This document shows, piece after piece, positions 47,445 to 55,779 of a stretch of DNA of 64,000 nucleotides. The stretch spans positions 62,001-126,000 of the forward strand of contig NZ_JAKTNR010000003.1 in the NCBI RefSeq assembly GCF_022760855.1, in the 5' to 3' direction. The notes beneath the pieces were generated by a model. It did not search any database. It was given only the letters and a program-made list of their open reading frames with translations, and was not told where the DNA came from. Numbering within the stretch: the stretch's first letter is position 1; each line of letters starts with the position of its first letter. Made by a program: the position numbers and the translations under genes. Source of the stretch: Thermus albus (lineage in GTDB: Bacteria > Deinococcota > Deinococci > Deinococcales > Thermaceae).

Positions 47445-48394
47445 TGGCCACCTCCCGCTTGCGTATTTTCTAAAGCGATTTCCAAACTCTCGTCCTTCAG
47501 GGCCAACACCAGGCGGTCGCTTTCTATGCGCCGGATCACCGCTTCACTGTTGGGGAGAGGGCTGCCCACGGGTAACACCAGGTACCCCTCCTTGCTTTCC
47601 AGGATGGCCACGCTCACCGGGCCTAGAAGCGTGCCTGCCAGCTTGAGTCCCCTTTCCTCCACCAGGGTTCGCAAAGGGGTTTTGGCAGGGGTGGGGACAG
47701 GTTCGCCCTTCCCTTCCTCTGATGGTGCTTGGGTGGGCAAGGGGGTTTCCACAAGCCCAGCCGGTGGGGTGAGGATGGGAGGGGCTTCCAACTCAGCCTT
47801 GGGTGTTTCCGCCCGGAAGGCTGGCGCCAGCACCTTGGGAGCAGGCAGGGCCCCTTGGCTCCCGGGAAGGGGTCGGGGTGGCGTTTGGGCCACGGTGGGG
47901 GCGGGCAAGGGGGTTCCGGGGCTCACCCGTACAGGGGCTCCCGTGGGCACGGGCTGGGGTCTGGGGGCTGGGGTAGGGGTGGGCAGGGGAGCAGGGGGTG
48001 GGGCCTCCGCCACCAAGGGCACGAAGGGATTGGGGAGGGGAGCTTCCTTTTGGGGTTGCGGCACCGGCACCGGGGCTCGGGCCTTTGCGGCTTCCGTGGC
48101 CTGGGGTCTTTCCGCCTGGGCCTTAGGGGGTGTGGGTCCTGGAGAGGGCGGGGTTGCCGTGGCTTGAGGCTCCGCCTGGAGGGGAGGGATGGGAGGTGCC
48201 TCTATGGTCTTGGGGGTGGCCTGGGGTGCAGGGACAGGGATGGGCTCGGCCACCGCGGGCACCTGGGCGGGCAAGTAGAGGCCCACGTACCAGATCGCCA
48301 CGGCGCTCACCAAGAGGAGGCCCGCCAAAAGGATCTTGGTGGACTGGGGTAGGTTCCGCCAGGCCTCGACCAGGCGTGGGAGAAGGGATTTCAC
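47441..48394 (-). CDS. pilW: Pilus assembly protein PilW
   Basis: 317 residues: one membrane helix near the N-terminus (ILLAGLLLVSAVAIWYVGLYL), a long Pro/Ala/Thr-rich stretch (about 45-230) that must span the periplasm, and a small C-terminal domain (LKLAGTLLGPVSVAILES) resembling PilP/HR domains that dock to the secretin. Position between pilO and pilQ matches Thermus PilW. Confidence 0.85.
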   Translation of the reverse strand: MKSLLPRLVEAWRNLPQSTKILLAGLLLVSAVAIWYVGLYLPAQVPAVAEPIPVPAPQATPKTIEAPPIPPLQAEPQATATPPSPGPTPPKAQAERPQATEAAKARAPVPVPQPQKEAPLPNPFVPLVAEAPPPAPLPTPTPAPRPQPVPTGAPVRVSPGTPLPAPTVAQTPPRPLPGSQGALPAPKVLAPAFRAETPKAELEAPPILTPPAGLVETPLPTQAPSEEGKGEPVPTPAKTPLRTLVEERGLKLAGTLLGPVSVAILESKEGYLVLPVGSPLPNSEAVIRRIESDRLVLALKDESLEIALENTQAGGGQ

Positions 48395-49023
48395 CGACCA
48401 CCTCCTTGTCCTCCTGGCGGCGATGGAGCTCCTTGCGTCTGGGTAGCGCCTTCAGGCTGGCCGAGGTCCTTGGCCAGCACGTAGAGGGTTAGGGTCAAGC
48501 TGGTGGAGAGAAGGGGGTTTACGTCCTGACCCTGGACGCTGAGGTTAACCCCGGAAAGAGAGCTAAAGCGGGAAAGCTCCTCCAGGCGCTTCAGGTAGGC
48601 ATAGGTCTCGGGGAAAGGCGCCTCGAGGGAGAGGGCCAGGTTCACCGCCCGCACCTCGGGTACCGGGGCCGAGGTGGGGGAGCGGGTGAAGGAACGTACC
48701 GTGACCCCGCTTCGCAGGGCCTCGGTCAGGATCTCGTTCAAGACCTGGGCCAGGCGTTCTTCTCGGGGAAGGGCCCTGAGGAAGGCCTGGCGCTCCGCTT
48801 GCAATTCTGCGATGGCCGCCCGGAGTTCAGGCAGGGCCCGCTGGGCCTGGCGCCCCCTATTCCGCTCGGGGATGAGCCTCTCAATCTCTTGGCGCACGGT
48901 TTCCGTTTCCTGGCGCATGGGGACGATGAGGAGGAAGTACCAGAGAAGGGCCACCACCAGGGTGAGGGCGATGGCGATCAGGGCCCATTCCCGCTGTCCC
49001 AGCCTAGCGAGCACTTTCCTCAC
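48391..49023 (-). CDS. pilO: Pilus assembly protein PilO
   Basis: 210 residues: N-terminal membrane helix (ALIAIALTLVVALLWYFLLIV), a coiled coil (TVRQEIERLIPERN...LRAAIAELQAERQAF) and a ferredoxin-like C-terminal domain. It forms the inner-membrane alignment complex with PilN. Overlaps pilN by 20 nt. Confidence 0.9.
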   Translation of the reverse strand: MRKVLARLGQREWALIAIALTLVVALLWYFLLIVPMRQETETVRQEIERLIPERNRGRQAQRALPELRAAIAELQAERQAFLRALPREERLAQVLNEILTEALRSGVTVRSFTRSPTSAPVPEVRAVNLALSLEAPFPETYAYLKRLEELSRFSSLSGVNLSVQGQDVNPLLSTSLTLTLYVLAKDLGQPEGATQTQGAPSPPGGQGGGR

Positions 49024-49627
49024 CCCCCACCAAGCCCACCCGGGCGCTGAAGGTGTAAAGCCCCCGGTTCTGGTCCAAGGAAGCCCCTTGGAACTCTATG
49101 CCAAAGCGGGGGGAGGTTTCAAAAGCCCGCACGAAGCTCACTAGGGCGTTTTGGTTTAGCGCCTCCCCCTGTACGGTGAACTCCACCCGCACCCGCTTGC
49201 CGTCAAAGGTGCCTGCCTGGGCCATCCGGGTGGCCTCCTCCTCGGGAATGGCCCGGGTGCCCACGGAGCGCAGGGCCACGGGAAGCCGCCCCCCTTCTTG
49301 GGGAATCTGGCGGATGAAGGTGGCCAGATAATCCGACCAAGGGACAAAGCTCTTCTTCAGGCCTTCCCGGATGGCCAGGAGGGCCTCGAGGGCCTTCCTT
49401 TCCTGCTCCAGGCGGTTTTGCTCGGCGATGAAGGGTTTCAGGGCTTCCACCTCGGCCCTTAGGGCGTCCCGCTCCGCCTTGGTTTGGGTAAGCTCCGTAT
49501 ACGCTCCGTAGTGGAGGATTCCCAGTACCGAAAGCACCACCAGGGCAAAGGTGGCTGCCGCTAGGCGCCACCAGCCTGGTTCCACGCGCCGGCGCAGGTT
49601 TTTGGGGAGGAGGTTAAGCCTAATCAA
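49004..49627 (-). CDS. pilN: Pilus assembly protein PilN
   Basis: 207 residues. The N-terminal [14 protein letters not shown] motif binds PilM. A membrane helix (LAAATFALVVLSVLGILHYG), a coiled coil and a ferredoxin-like domain follow. It overlaps pilM by 8 nt. Confidence 0.92.
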   Translation of the reverse strand: MIRLNLLPKNLRRRVEPGWWRLAAATFALVVLSVLGILHYGAYTELTQTKAERDALRAEVEALKPFIAEQNRLEQERKALEALLAIREGLKKSFVPWSDYLATFIRQIPQEGGRLPVALRSVGTRAIPEEEATRMAQAGTFDGKRVRVEFTVQGEALNQNALVSFVRAFETSPRFGIEFQGASLDQNRGLYTFSARVGLVGGEESAR

Positions 49628-50753
49628 GGGGCATCACCCCCCTTAGGGCCAGGCCCACGGGCACCATGAACTCTGCGCCCAACTCCCTTAGCTTTTCCAG
49701 GTCAAAGCGCTTGGGATCCACCTGGATACCCTGCCAGGGGTCGGGGACAGTGAAGTTGACCCCCAGGGTATCCGTGAGGAGGGTGGCGAGACCCCGAAGC
49801 CGGCTCCCCCCGCCATAGAGGTACCCCACCTCTGGTTGCATATCCCCCAGTTGCACCCGGAAGAACTCTAGGCTCCTGCGGATCTCCTGGGTGAGCTCCA
49901 CCAGCCCGGGGCGGATGGCGTCGTAGATCTTGGCGGGGCTGTACCGCTCCCTTTCGGCGTCAAAGTCCAAAAGAAGCTCCTCGTCCTCGGTGGGGATGGT
50001 GGCCAAGCCGTAGGTGCGCTTCACCTCCTCGGCGGTGAGGAAGTCCAGGCCGAAGCTCTTGCCGATGGCCTCGGTGAAGTCCTTACCGGAAAGGGTGAGG
50101 ATCCTTACCGCCAAGGGGCGATCGCCTTTGAGAAGGACCAGGCTGGTGCTATCGGCCCCGATCTCCACGGCCACGGAAACCCCTTCCGGGTCGCTGGTGA
50201 GCTGGGCCTCCAGGGGATAGAGCCCGGCAAAGGGCTTTACGTCCAGGACAATGGGGGTCAGGCCGGCTCCCCGCAAGGCCTCCAGCAGGGAAGCCACCGC
50301 TTCCTGCCGGGCGGCCCCCACCATCACCTCCACCTGCTCCCCCTCGGCTGCCTCGGCCAGGGGGTCCAAGGGAGCAAAATCCAGCACCACCTCGTCTATG
50401 GGGAAGGGGATGTAGCGCTCCGCCTCCCAGCGCACGGCCTCCTCCATCTCCTTTAGGGGCATCTTGGGTACTTGCAGGGTGCGGAGGATGACGCTGGGGT
50501 TGGGCACGGCGGTGACCACATAGCGCTTGCGCACCTTGGCTTCTGCTAGGAGTTCTTTGAGTTCCTGGGCCAGGGCCTGGGGCTCGGTCACCACCCCTTC
50601 CACCAGGACCCCGGGGGTGAGGGGCCGGCTAGCGACGGCCCGCAGGGTAGGAGGATTTCCGGAAAGCTCCACCAGTTTTAGGCTCGCGGCGCCGATTTCT
50701 AGGCCTAGCGCCTCCACGCGGGGTTGGAATAGCCTGCGAAAACCTGAGAGCAC
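49620..50753 (-). CDS. pilM: Pilus assembly ATPase-like protein PilM
   Basis: 377 residues, actin-like fold: [30 protein letters not shown] and [16 protein letters not shown] (phosphate and adenosine motifs). It is the cytoplasmic part of the pilMNOWQ complex. The GTG follows AAGGAGGT. A perfect TATAAT -10 (minus strand, 50806-50801) lies about 47 nt upstream and should drive the operon. Confidence 0.93.
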   Translation of the reverse strand: MLSGFRRLFQPRVEALGLEIGAASLKLVELSGNPPTLRAVASRPLTPGVLVEGVVTEPQALAQELKELLAEAKVRKRYVVTAVPNPSVILRTLQVPKMPLKEMEEAVRWEAERYIPFPIDEVVLDFAPLDPLAEAAEGEQVEVMVGAARQEAVASLLEALRGAGLTPIVLDVKPFAGLYPLEAQLTSDPEGVSVAVEIGADSTSLVLLKGDRPLAVRILTLSGKDFTEAIGKSFGLDFLTAEEVKRTYGLATIPTEDEELLLDFDAERERYSPAKIYDAIRPGLVELTQEIRRSLEFFRVQLGDMQPEVGYLYGGGSRLRGLATLLTDTLGVNFTVPDPWQGIQVDPKRFDLEKLRELGAEFMVPVGLALRGVMPLD

Positions 50754-50800
50754 CTTACCTCCTTAACCCTCGGCGACATAAGGGATATCAGCCTGCAACC

Positions 50801-50806
50801 ATTATA
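50801..50806 (-). promoter_or_regulatory. -10 box of the pil operon
   Basis: TATAAT on the minus strand, the only perfect consensus -10 noticed near a gene start in this window. No clear -35 sits 17 bp upstream, so activation by a regulator is possible. Confidence 0.5.
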
Positions 50807-50931
50807 CGTGGTCTTGGCGGAAATGGGAGAGGGTATTCTTGCCGCCATTCCTCCCCCTATCCTAAAGGCATCTGCTTTAAGAGCACCCTACATCCCCTCG
50901 AGGGCCTCGAGGGGACAAGGGGTAAAGGCCT

Positions 50932-51936
50932 TTATAGGGCTTTAAGGGTGTCCACCACCGCCTTGGTAAAGGCCTCTGTGGTAGCAGTCCCTCCCAAGTC
51001 GGGGGTGCGGGGGCCCTTTTCCAGGGTTAGGTCCACCGCCTTCTCCACCCTTTTGGCGGCCTCCTTTTCCCCCAGGTACTCCAGCATCATGGCGGCGGAA
51101 AGGATGGCGGCGGTGGGATTGGCGATGCCTTGGCCGGCGATGTCGGGGGCGGAGCCATGCACCGGCTCAAAAAGGGCGGTGGTATCCCCGATGTTGGCGG
51201 AAGGGGCCAGGCCCAGCCCCCCCACCAGGCCCGCCGTAAGGTCGGAAAGGATATCCCCCAGGAGGTTGGTGGTGACGATCACGTCAAAGCGCTCGGGGCG
51301 CATGACCAGCTGCATGGCGCAGTTGTCCACGATAATGTCCTGCACGTTCACCAGGGGATAGTCCTTGGCCACCTCCCGCACCGTATCCAGGAAAAGCCCC
51401 TGGGTTACCGGGAGCACGTTGGCCTTGTGGGCGATGTGGAGGGTCTTCCTGGGCCGGCCTTCCGCCAGCTTCAAGGCCACCCGCCCGATGCGCTCACTGG
51501 CTTTCCTGGAGATCACCGCATCGGCAATGGCCACATCCAAGTAGCGCCGTTCCTGCTCCACGTAAAGGCCTTCGGTGTTCTCCCTCACGATGATGAGGTC
51601 CACCCCATCCCGGCTTCCCGGTATGGGCCGGCTTTTGGCGGGACGCACGTTGGCGTAAAGGTCCAGCCTGCGCCTGAGGTAGCGGATGGCCCCAAAGAAA
51701 CCCGGCACCTTGCGGGTCGGGCTGGTGGCGGCGCCGAAGAGGGTGGCCTGGCAGGAAAGGATTTTTTCCACGGTTTCCTCGGGGACAGAAACCCCTCTTC
51801 GCTCAAAGGTCTCCCAGCCCGCCTCGGCCTCCACAAACTCTATGGGTAAGCCGGTGGCTTCCAGAACCTTCCTGGTCGCGGGCACCACCTCGTGGCCGAT
51901 GCCGTCCCCTTCTATCAAGCAGATGCGGTACGCCAT
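50932..51936 (-). CDS. hicd: Homoisocitrate dehydrogenase
   Basis: 334 residues, same length and nearly the same sequence as the T. thermophilus enzyme of lysine biosynthesis by the alpha-aminoadipate route. Motifs: [11 protein letters not shown], the substrate loop [18 protein letters not shown], and the NAD site [24 protein letters not shown] precedes the ATG. The intergenic stretch downstream (50754-50931) holds a CCCCTCGAGG palindrome-type hairpin (about 50893-50913) and the pil promoter. Confidence 0.93.
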   Translation of the reverse strand: MAYRICLIEGDGIGHEVVPATRKVLEATGLPIEFVEAEAGWETFERRGVSVPEETVEKILSCQATLFGAATSPTRKVPGFFGAIRYLRRRLDLYANVRPAKSRPIPGSRDGVDLIIVRENTEGLYVEQERRYLDVAIADAVISRKASERIGRVALKLAEGRPRKTLHIAHKANVLPVTQGLFLDTVREVAKDYPLVNVQDIIVDNCAMQLVMRPERFDVIVTTNLLGDILSDLTAGLVGGLGLAPSANIGDTTALFEPVHGSAPDIAGQGIANPTAAILSAAMMLEYLGEKEAAKRVEKAVDLTLEKGPRTPDLGGTATTEAFTKAVVDTLKAL

Positions 51937-52017
51937 GTTGCCTCCGGACTTGGGAGCAAGCCCCCTTGGGAATATACACTACACCACTCTTGCCCATGGG
52001 GACGATGGCTTTCTGCT

Positions 52018-52692
52018 CTAGGCCCGTAGGGCAAGGAGGATGAGGACCCCAAGGAGCAGGGCCAAAACCCGTAAGGCTGCCTGGCGCCTGGGAAGCCGTC
52101 TCCCACTGGCCCTTAAGGCTCCTTCCACCACCACCCCGGCTATGCCCGCCAGGACGAAGAGGTCTCCTAAACTGGCCGCCTTGCGCAAAGGGGGAAGGGC
52201 GATAACATCCCCCAGGAAGGGGAGGCGGGTGGACTCGTCCAGGAGGGTATGGACGGCGTCGCCCCTGGTTTTTAGAAGGTCCTCCCAGCCCTCAATGCCC
52301 GCCTTTTTTAAGGCATCTAGGCTGACCGGCATGTGGCCTCCGTTGGCAAAGATAACCAGCGTATTCAAGGCTAGACCCAGGAGGACCAGGTAGAGGCTTT
52401 TCAGGTGCCGGTTCTGGTAAAGCCCATAGCCCACCAGTGCGAGGACCAGCGTCTTGGCCAAGGGGCCCGCCCACTCGGGCCGGAATAAACCGCGGTAGGT
52501 ACCATAGGCCAAGCCCCCCTCCGCCAGGGCGGCCAGAAGGAAGGCCCAAGGGGTTCTAAGCTCTATTCCCCCGAGGTCCTTGGGTCTGGCTCCGAGGGCG
52601 AGGGCGAGGCCGATTCCGAATAGAGTTGCGGCAAGGTAGAGCGTGATAGGGGTCCCTCCTTTGCTTGCAGATAAGCTTCGCGGTCGCGCCAC
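52018..52692 (-). CDS. DUF5317-like membrane protein
   Basis: About 224 residues, five or six membrane helices and the signature FANGGHMPVS. Function unknown. The start is uncertain: a TTG at 52710 and GTG at 52692 would add charged residues overlapping the HD-GYP gene. The hydrophobic N-terminus begins at an ATC (52647), which has AGGAGGG about 7 nt upstream, hinting at a rare ATC start. It sits between hicd and the HD-GYP gene. Confidence 0.65.
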   Translation of the reverse strand: MARPRSLSASKGGTPITLYLAATLFGIGLALALGARPKDLGGIELRTPWAFLLAALAEGGLAYGTYRGLFRPEWAGPLAKTLVLALVGYGLYQNRHLKSLYLVLLGLALNTLVIFANGGHMPVSLDALKKAGIEGWEDLLKTRGDAVHTLLDESTRLPFLGDVIALPPLRKAASLGDLFVLAGIAGVVVEGALRASGRRLPRRQAALRVLALLLGVLILLALRA

Positions 52693-53978
52693 AAGGGGTT
52701 CGCGTGCCAAAGCTGGGTGAAGAGCTTGACCAGCTTGGGATCAAACTGGATGCCGGAAAGGTCCTGGATTTCCTTTAGGGCCTCCTCCGAGGGCTTGGCC
52801 TTGCGGTAGGGGCGGCCTGCGGTCATGGCCTCGTAGGCGTCGGCCAGGCCCACGATGCGGGCCTCCTCGGGGATCTCGTGCCCGGCAAGCCCCTTGGGGT
52901 AGCCGCGGCCGTCCCAGCGCTCGTGGTGGTGGAGGATTACGTTATAGACCAAAGGGCCGAAGGCCACCTTTTCTGCGGGCTTAAGGAGCTCCACCCCCTT
53001 GGTGGTGTGGCTTTGCACAATCTCGTACTCCCGGGGGGTGAGCTTATCCGGCTTCAGGAGGAGGGCTTCCGGAACGCCGATCTTGCCGATGTCGTGGAGC
53101 CGGGCGGCCCGGTAGATCTCTTGGGCCTTGGCCTCGTCCTGGTACAAAGCCCGCGCCATGTCAGAAGCAATGTCGGCCACGCGCTCGGAGTGCAGGCGGG
53201 TTTCCTTTTCCTTGGCCTCCAGGGCGTGCATGAGGACTTCTAGGGTGGCATCAAAGGCCTGCTCCAGCCGCACCTTCTCGTCCCAGTAGAAGCGGCTATA
53301 GTAAAGGGGTATCAGGAAAAAAAGAACCGTCCAGCCCCCCCAGCCGCCCAGAAGCGGGGTTTCGTAGGCCCGGGCTAGGAGGAGGGCCAGGGGGGAGAGG
53401 AGGAAATAGCTGACCGTAAGCCAACCGAAGTTTTTTCTCCATACCTCCCTTAAGGGGGTGCCGCTGGCCAGGTGGATAACCAAGGAGACCAAAGCGGTGT
53501 TAATCAAGAAGAAGGTGGTCGCCGCCAGGGCTATGCCCACCCCCGCGCTCAGGTCCAGGGTTCCCAGAAAGAGGCGGTTAGCCTGGAAAAACTGCCAGAC
53601 CAGGGCCGCGGCCAGGGTGGCGAGGGCGTCTTGGGAGCGGTTGAAGAGCTGCTTGTACCAGGTATTGCCGCTATATTGGAATAGAAATACCCAAAGGGGG
53701 GCAAGCCAGGGGGGGGCGAGGACCACCAGGGCCAGGGCGAAGAGGAAAAGGTGGCTCATGCTGGCGTTTAGGGGCAGGCGGATCTCCACCCGCACGCTCC
53801 AGAAGACCAAAGCCGCCCAGAAGAGGAGGTCAAACCAGCTTAGGCCGGCTGGGGGAAGGCGGAAGCCGTAGCTTAGGGCCAGGTACCCTTCCAGGACCAC
53901 GAAGCTGGCGAAGACCGCAAGGATATAGGCCAGCACCCGGGGTGGGGGCAGGTCCAGGCGGCGGAGCTTTTGCAGCAT
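52563..53978 (-). CDS. Membrane HD-GYP domain phosphodiesterase-like protein
   Basis: 471 residues: a membrane region with about seven or eight helices (residues 1-235), a short coiled segment and an HD-GYP domain with HSERV, LHDIGKIGVP and HHHERWDGRGYPKGL (about 300-390). HD-GYP proteins hydrolyse cyclic di-GMP or related dinucleotides. A TATCCT element lies 9 nt before the ATG. The C-terminus is serine/proline-rich. Confidence 0.88.
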   Translation of the reverse strand: MLQKLRRLDLPPPRVLAYILAVFASFVVLEGYLALSYGFRLPPAGLSWFDLLFWAALVFWSVRVEIRLPLNASMSHLFLFALALVVLAPPWLAPLWVFLFQYSGNTWYKQLFNRSQDALATLAAALVWQFFQANRLFLGTLDLSAGVGIALAATTFFLINTALVSLVIHLASGTPLREVWRKNFGWLTVSYFLLSPLALLLARAYETPLLGGWGGWTVLFFLIPLYYSRFYWDEKVRLEQAFDATLEVLMHALEAKEKETRLHSERVADIASDMARALYQDEAKAQEIYRAARLHDIGKIGVPEALLLKPDKLTPREYEIVQSHTTKGVELLKPAEKVAFGPLVYNVILHHHERWDGRGYPKGLAGHEIPEEARIVGLADAYEAMTAGRPYRKAKPSEEALKEIQDLSGIQFDPKLVKLFTQLWHANPLWRDREAYLQAKEGPLSRSTLPQLYSESASPSPSEPDPRTSGE

Positions 53979-54022
53979 ACTGGCCTAAGGATAGCACAAG
54001 GCCCCCACCCGGGGGCCAAAGA

Positions 54023-54049
54023 AAAAACGGCCAGCTTGTGGCCGTTTTT
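54023..54049 (-). terminator. Intrinsic terminator after the 29-residue peptide
   Basis: An 11-bp stem (AAAAACGGCCA/TGGCCGTTTTT) with 5-nt loop and T-rich tail on both strands. The peptide stop codon lies at the base of the stem. A second GC hairpin (about 54002-54017) follows before the HD-GYP gene. Confidence 0.85.
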
Positions 54050-54137
54050 ACTGCCAGTGCGCAGAAGCCCCTGCCGCCAGTCCCAAAGCCACCAGGGAGC
54101 CGAGAAGCGCCAGAACCTTAGCGATCAGCTTCTTCAT
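54048..54137 (-). CDS. 29-residue hydrophobic peptide (signal- or AgrD-like)
   Basis: The peptide begins MKKLIAKVLALLGSLVALG and ends AAGASAHWQ: a basic N-terminus, a hydrophobic helix and an ASA-type signal peptidase site, leaving almost nothing after cleavage. The plan resembles AgrD-like or other exported signalling peptides but lacks the usual cysteine. ATG 54137 has AGGAGGG 7 nt upstream; an ATG two codons earlier is too close to it. Own promoter and terminator make a real gene likely. Confidence 0.6.
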   Translation of the reverse strand: MKKLIAKVLALLGSLVALGLAAGASAHWQ

Positions 54138-54192
54138 CCTCATCCCTCCTTTTCGAAGCTTCCGGGGGGTTGGCCCCGTTTGCTTGTTTTTC

Positions 54193-54221
54193 ACTTTAGA
54201 GGGGTTGGTCAATACTGTCAA
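54193..54221 (-). promoter_or_regulatory. Promoter of the 29-residue peptide gene
   Basis: Minus strand TTGACA (54221-54216), 17-bp spacer, TAAAGT (54198-54193), about 55 nt upstream of the ATG. The -35 is followed by a second TTGAC 4 nt later. One of the best promoter matches in the window. Confidence 0.7.
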
Positions 54222-54677
54222 GAGGGAAAGAATAGGTATGGAAAGGGAAAAAATAGCTATTGCCTCAACATTTTCTGGATGTATTCAGATTTTTACTACC
54301 CAGCTTAGCACATCCCTGGCCAGCTGGGTAGTACCCTGTTGGGTGAGGGGGAACCTTCCGGGTTTGGGGGGAATACAAGGCCTCAAAAAAACAAGGCGAC
54401 TGCGGGGCCTAGGCCCTCACAGTCCACCAATGCACCAGCTTGAACACACCCCGCAAATTTCACCGGCAATACCCTAAAATAAAGGTTCTCTGCGCCGAAA
54501 AATGCTCTATCCGAATACCCACCCGGAATCTAAAGGGGTTTCCCGCAGGTTCCCACCTCCTTGGCCTTCAGTATAGCAGGCACAGCTAGGGGGAGGATGG
54601 GAGGAAGCGGAAGTTCTTGCCGCAAGGAAGCCTTAGGGGGTATTTGGGAAGGTGTCATGCTGGGGTGCTCCTTTTGC
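54222..54677. other. Gene-poor stretch with structured inverted repeat
   Basis: About 450 bp, AT-richer than the surroundings, without a convincing gene. It contains a perfect 12-bp inverted repeat (54294-54305 and 54322-54333, arms TACTACCCAGCT and complement, 16-nt loop) and a palindrome GGGCCTAGGCCC near 54400. It may hold a small RNA, an old element end or only leader sequence. No known RNA family signature was recognised. Confidence 0.4.
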
Positions 54678-54689
54678 TACCATAAGCAA

Positions 54690-55070
54690 ATGCGCATCCT
54701 GGCCATAGATCACGTACAGATCGCCATGCCTCCGGGTGGCGAAGAACGTGCACGGGCCTTTTACCGTGGGGTGCTGGGGCTTAGCGAAGTCCCAAAGCCA
54801 GCCAACCTCGCTCACCGGGGTGGGGTGTGGTTTGAGGAGGGTCCGGTGAGGATCCATCTGGGGGTGGAGGAGGAATTTCGTCCCGCCAGGAAGGCCCATG
54901 TGGCCTTGGTCACCGACGATCTAGCGGCGGTGGTGGCCCGCTGCCAACAAGCCGGGTACCCCGTCTTCAGCGACCAGCCCCCCTTGGAAGGCTATCGCCG
55001 GGTTCACATCCTGGATCCTTTTGGGAACCGCTTGGAGATCATGGAGATTGTGGCGGAGCCCGGTTCGTGA
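54690..55070 (+). CDS. Glyoxalase/bleomycin-resistance fold protein
   Basis: 126 residues with one VOC-type double beta-alpha-beta unit: IDHVQIAMPPG (metal His), FYRGVLGLSEVPKP, HVALVTDD and RVHILDPFGNRLEIMEI (Glu ligand). Substrate unknown. TACCAT ends 6 nt before the ATG (leaderless). Confidence 0.85.
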   Translation: MRILAIDHVQIAMPPGGEERARAFYRGVLGLSEVPKPANLAHRGGVWFEEGPVRIHLGVEEEFRPARKAHVALVTDDLAAVVARCQQAGYPVFSDQPPLEGYRRVHILDPFGNRLEIMEIVAEPGS

Positions 55071-55148
55071 CCTCCTCCCACCCCTAAAGGGTTGGGCTTT
55101 CCCGGCGGGTGCTCGTAAAGGGACCGTTGCCGCTCCGGGTAGGCCTCC

Positions 55149-55178
55149 AAAAGATTCCCGCCCTTAGCTAGGGCGGGA
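55149..55178 (-). terminator. Terminator of the tRNA-Asp/tRNA-Phe operon
   Basis: TCCCGCCCT, 5-nt loop, AGGGCGGGA, then ATCTTTT on the minus strand, 17 nt after tRNA-Phe. Confidence 0.8.
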
Positions 55179-55194
55179 GCCTTTGCCACCTGAG

Positions 55195-55270
55195 TGGTGC
55201 CGAGGGGCGGAATCGAACCGCCGACACTGCGATTTTCAGTCGCATGCTCTACCAACTGAGCTACCTCGGC
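55195..55270 (-). tRNA. tRNA-Phe (GAA)
   Basis: 76-nt cloverleaf with encoded CCA: acceptor GCCGAGG/CCTCGGC, anticodon loop CTGAAAA (GAA), T-loop GGTTCGATTCC. It lies 1 nt after tRNA-Asp in one transcript. Confidence 0.96.
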
Positions 55271-55271
55271 C

Positions 55272-55348
55272 TGGCGGCCCCGACGGGACTCGAACCCGCG
55301 ATCTCCCACGTGACAGGCGGGTGTGTTAACCAACTACACCACGGGGCC
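55272..55348 (-). tRNA. tRNA-Asp (GTC)
   Basis: 77-nt cloverleaf with encoded CCA: acceptor GGCCCCG/CGGGGCC, anticodon loop CTGTCAC (GTC), discriminator G as expected for Asp, T-loop GGTTCGAGTCC. Confidence 0.96.
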
Positions 55349-55391
55349 TTGGGTTGTTGCCGGGTCGGGGGCGTCCGACCGGGCACTTAGG

Positions 55392-55420
55392 ATGATAGCC
55401 GGGGGAAAGGGCGGTGTCAA
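55392..55420 (-). promoter_or_regulatory. tRNA-Asp/Phe promoter
   Basis: Minus strand TTGACA (55420-55415), 17-bp spacer, TATCAT (55397-55392), about 44 nt before tRNA-Asp. Confidence 0.75.
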
Positions 55421-55779
55421 GCTTAAGCTGGAGCGAGGTCTTCGCCTGCCACCGGACCCGGAAGGGAATAGGAAAGCGGAGCCTCCTGGTGGACCGGGGG
55501 GAGTCGGGGTACCGGAATGTGTTCTTGCCCGATGGCCGCATCCTCTACCAGGGCGAGGGTAAGCGGGGAAACCAGGAGCCCATGGGGGGAAACCTGCGGC
55601 TACTTCTGGCCCAGCAGGAGGGTACCCCCTTCAGGATTTTCCTCCGGGAGCGGCCCGGTCTTTGGCGGGACCTGGGGTGCTACCGGGTGGAGGGGCACCG
55701 GTATGCCCTCCTGCCTGAGGAAGGCCGGTGGGTGTACTGGTTCACCCTAGCGCCTTGTGAATGCGAAGAAGGCCTTTAA
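55414..55779 (+). CDS. Small protein with SRA/PUA-like pattern
   Basis: 121 residues. The middle (VFLPDGRILYQGEGKRGNQ, GNLRLLLAQQEG, FLRERPGLWRDLGCYRV) recalls the compact SRA-like domains attached to McrA-type HNH nucleases, which read modified DNA, but here it stands alone. This resemblance is from memory and uncertain. The GTG at 55414 overlaps the -35 box of the tRNA promoter, so a later start is possible. It overlaps coaX convergently by 38 nt. Confidence 0.55.
   Translation: MSSLSWSEVFACHRTRKGIGKRSLLVDRGESGYRNVFLPDGRILYQGEGKRGNQEPMGGNLRLLLAQQEGTPFRIFLRERPGLWRDLGCYRVEGHRYALLPEEGRWVYWFTLAPCECEEGL

Noticed and set aside
50893-50913. CCTCGAGG-rich palindromes as regulatory sites
   Set aside because: CTCGAG-type octamers recur throughout the coding DNA of this window, so the palindrome has little meaning by itself.
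54184-54477. 97-residue open frame on the + strand in the gene-poor stretch
   Set aside because: No ribosome binding site or -10 element, irregular composition, and its start lies in the promoter of the minus-strand peptide gene.
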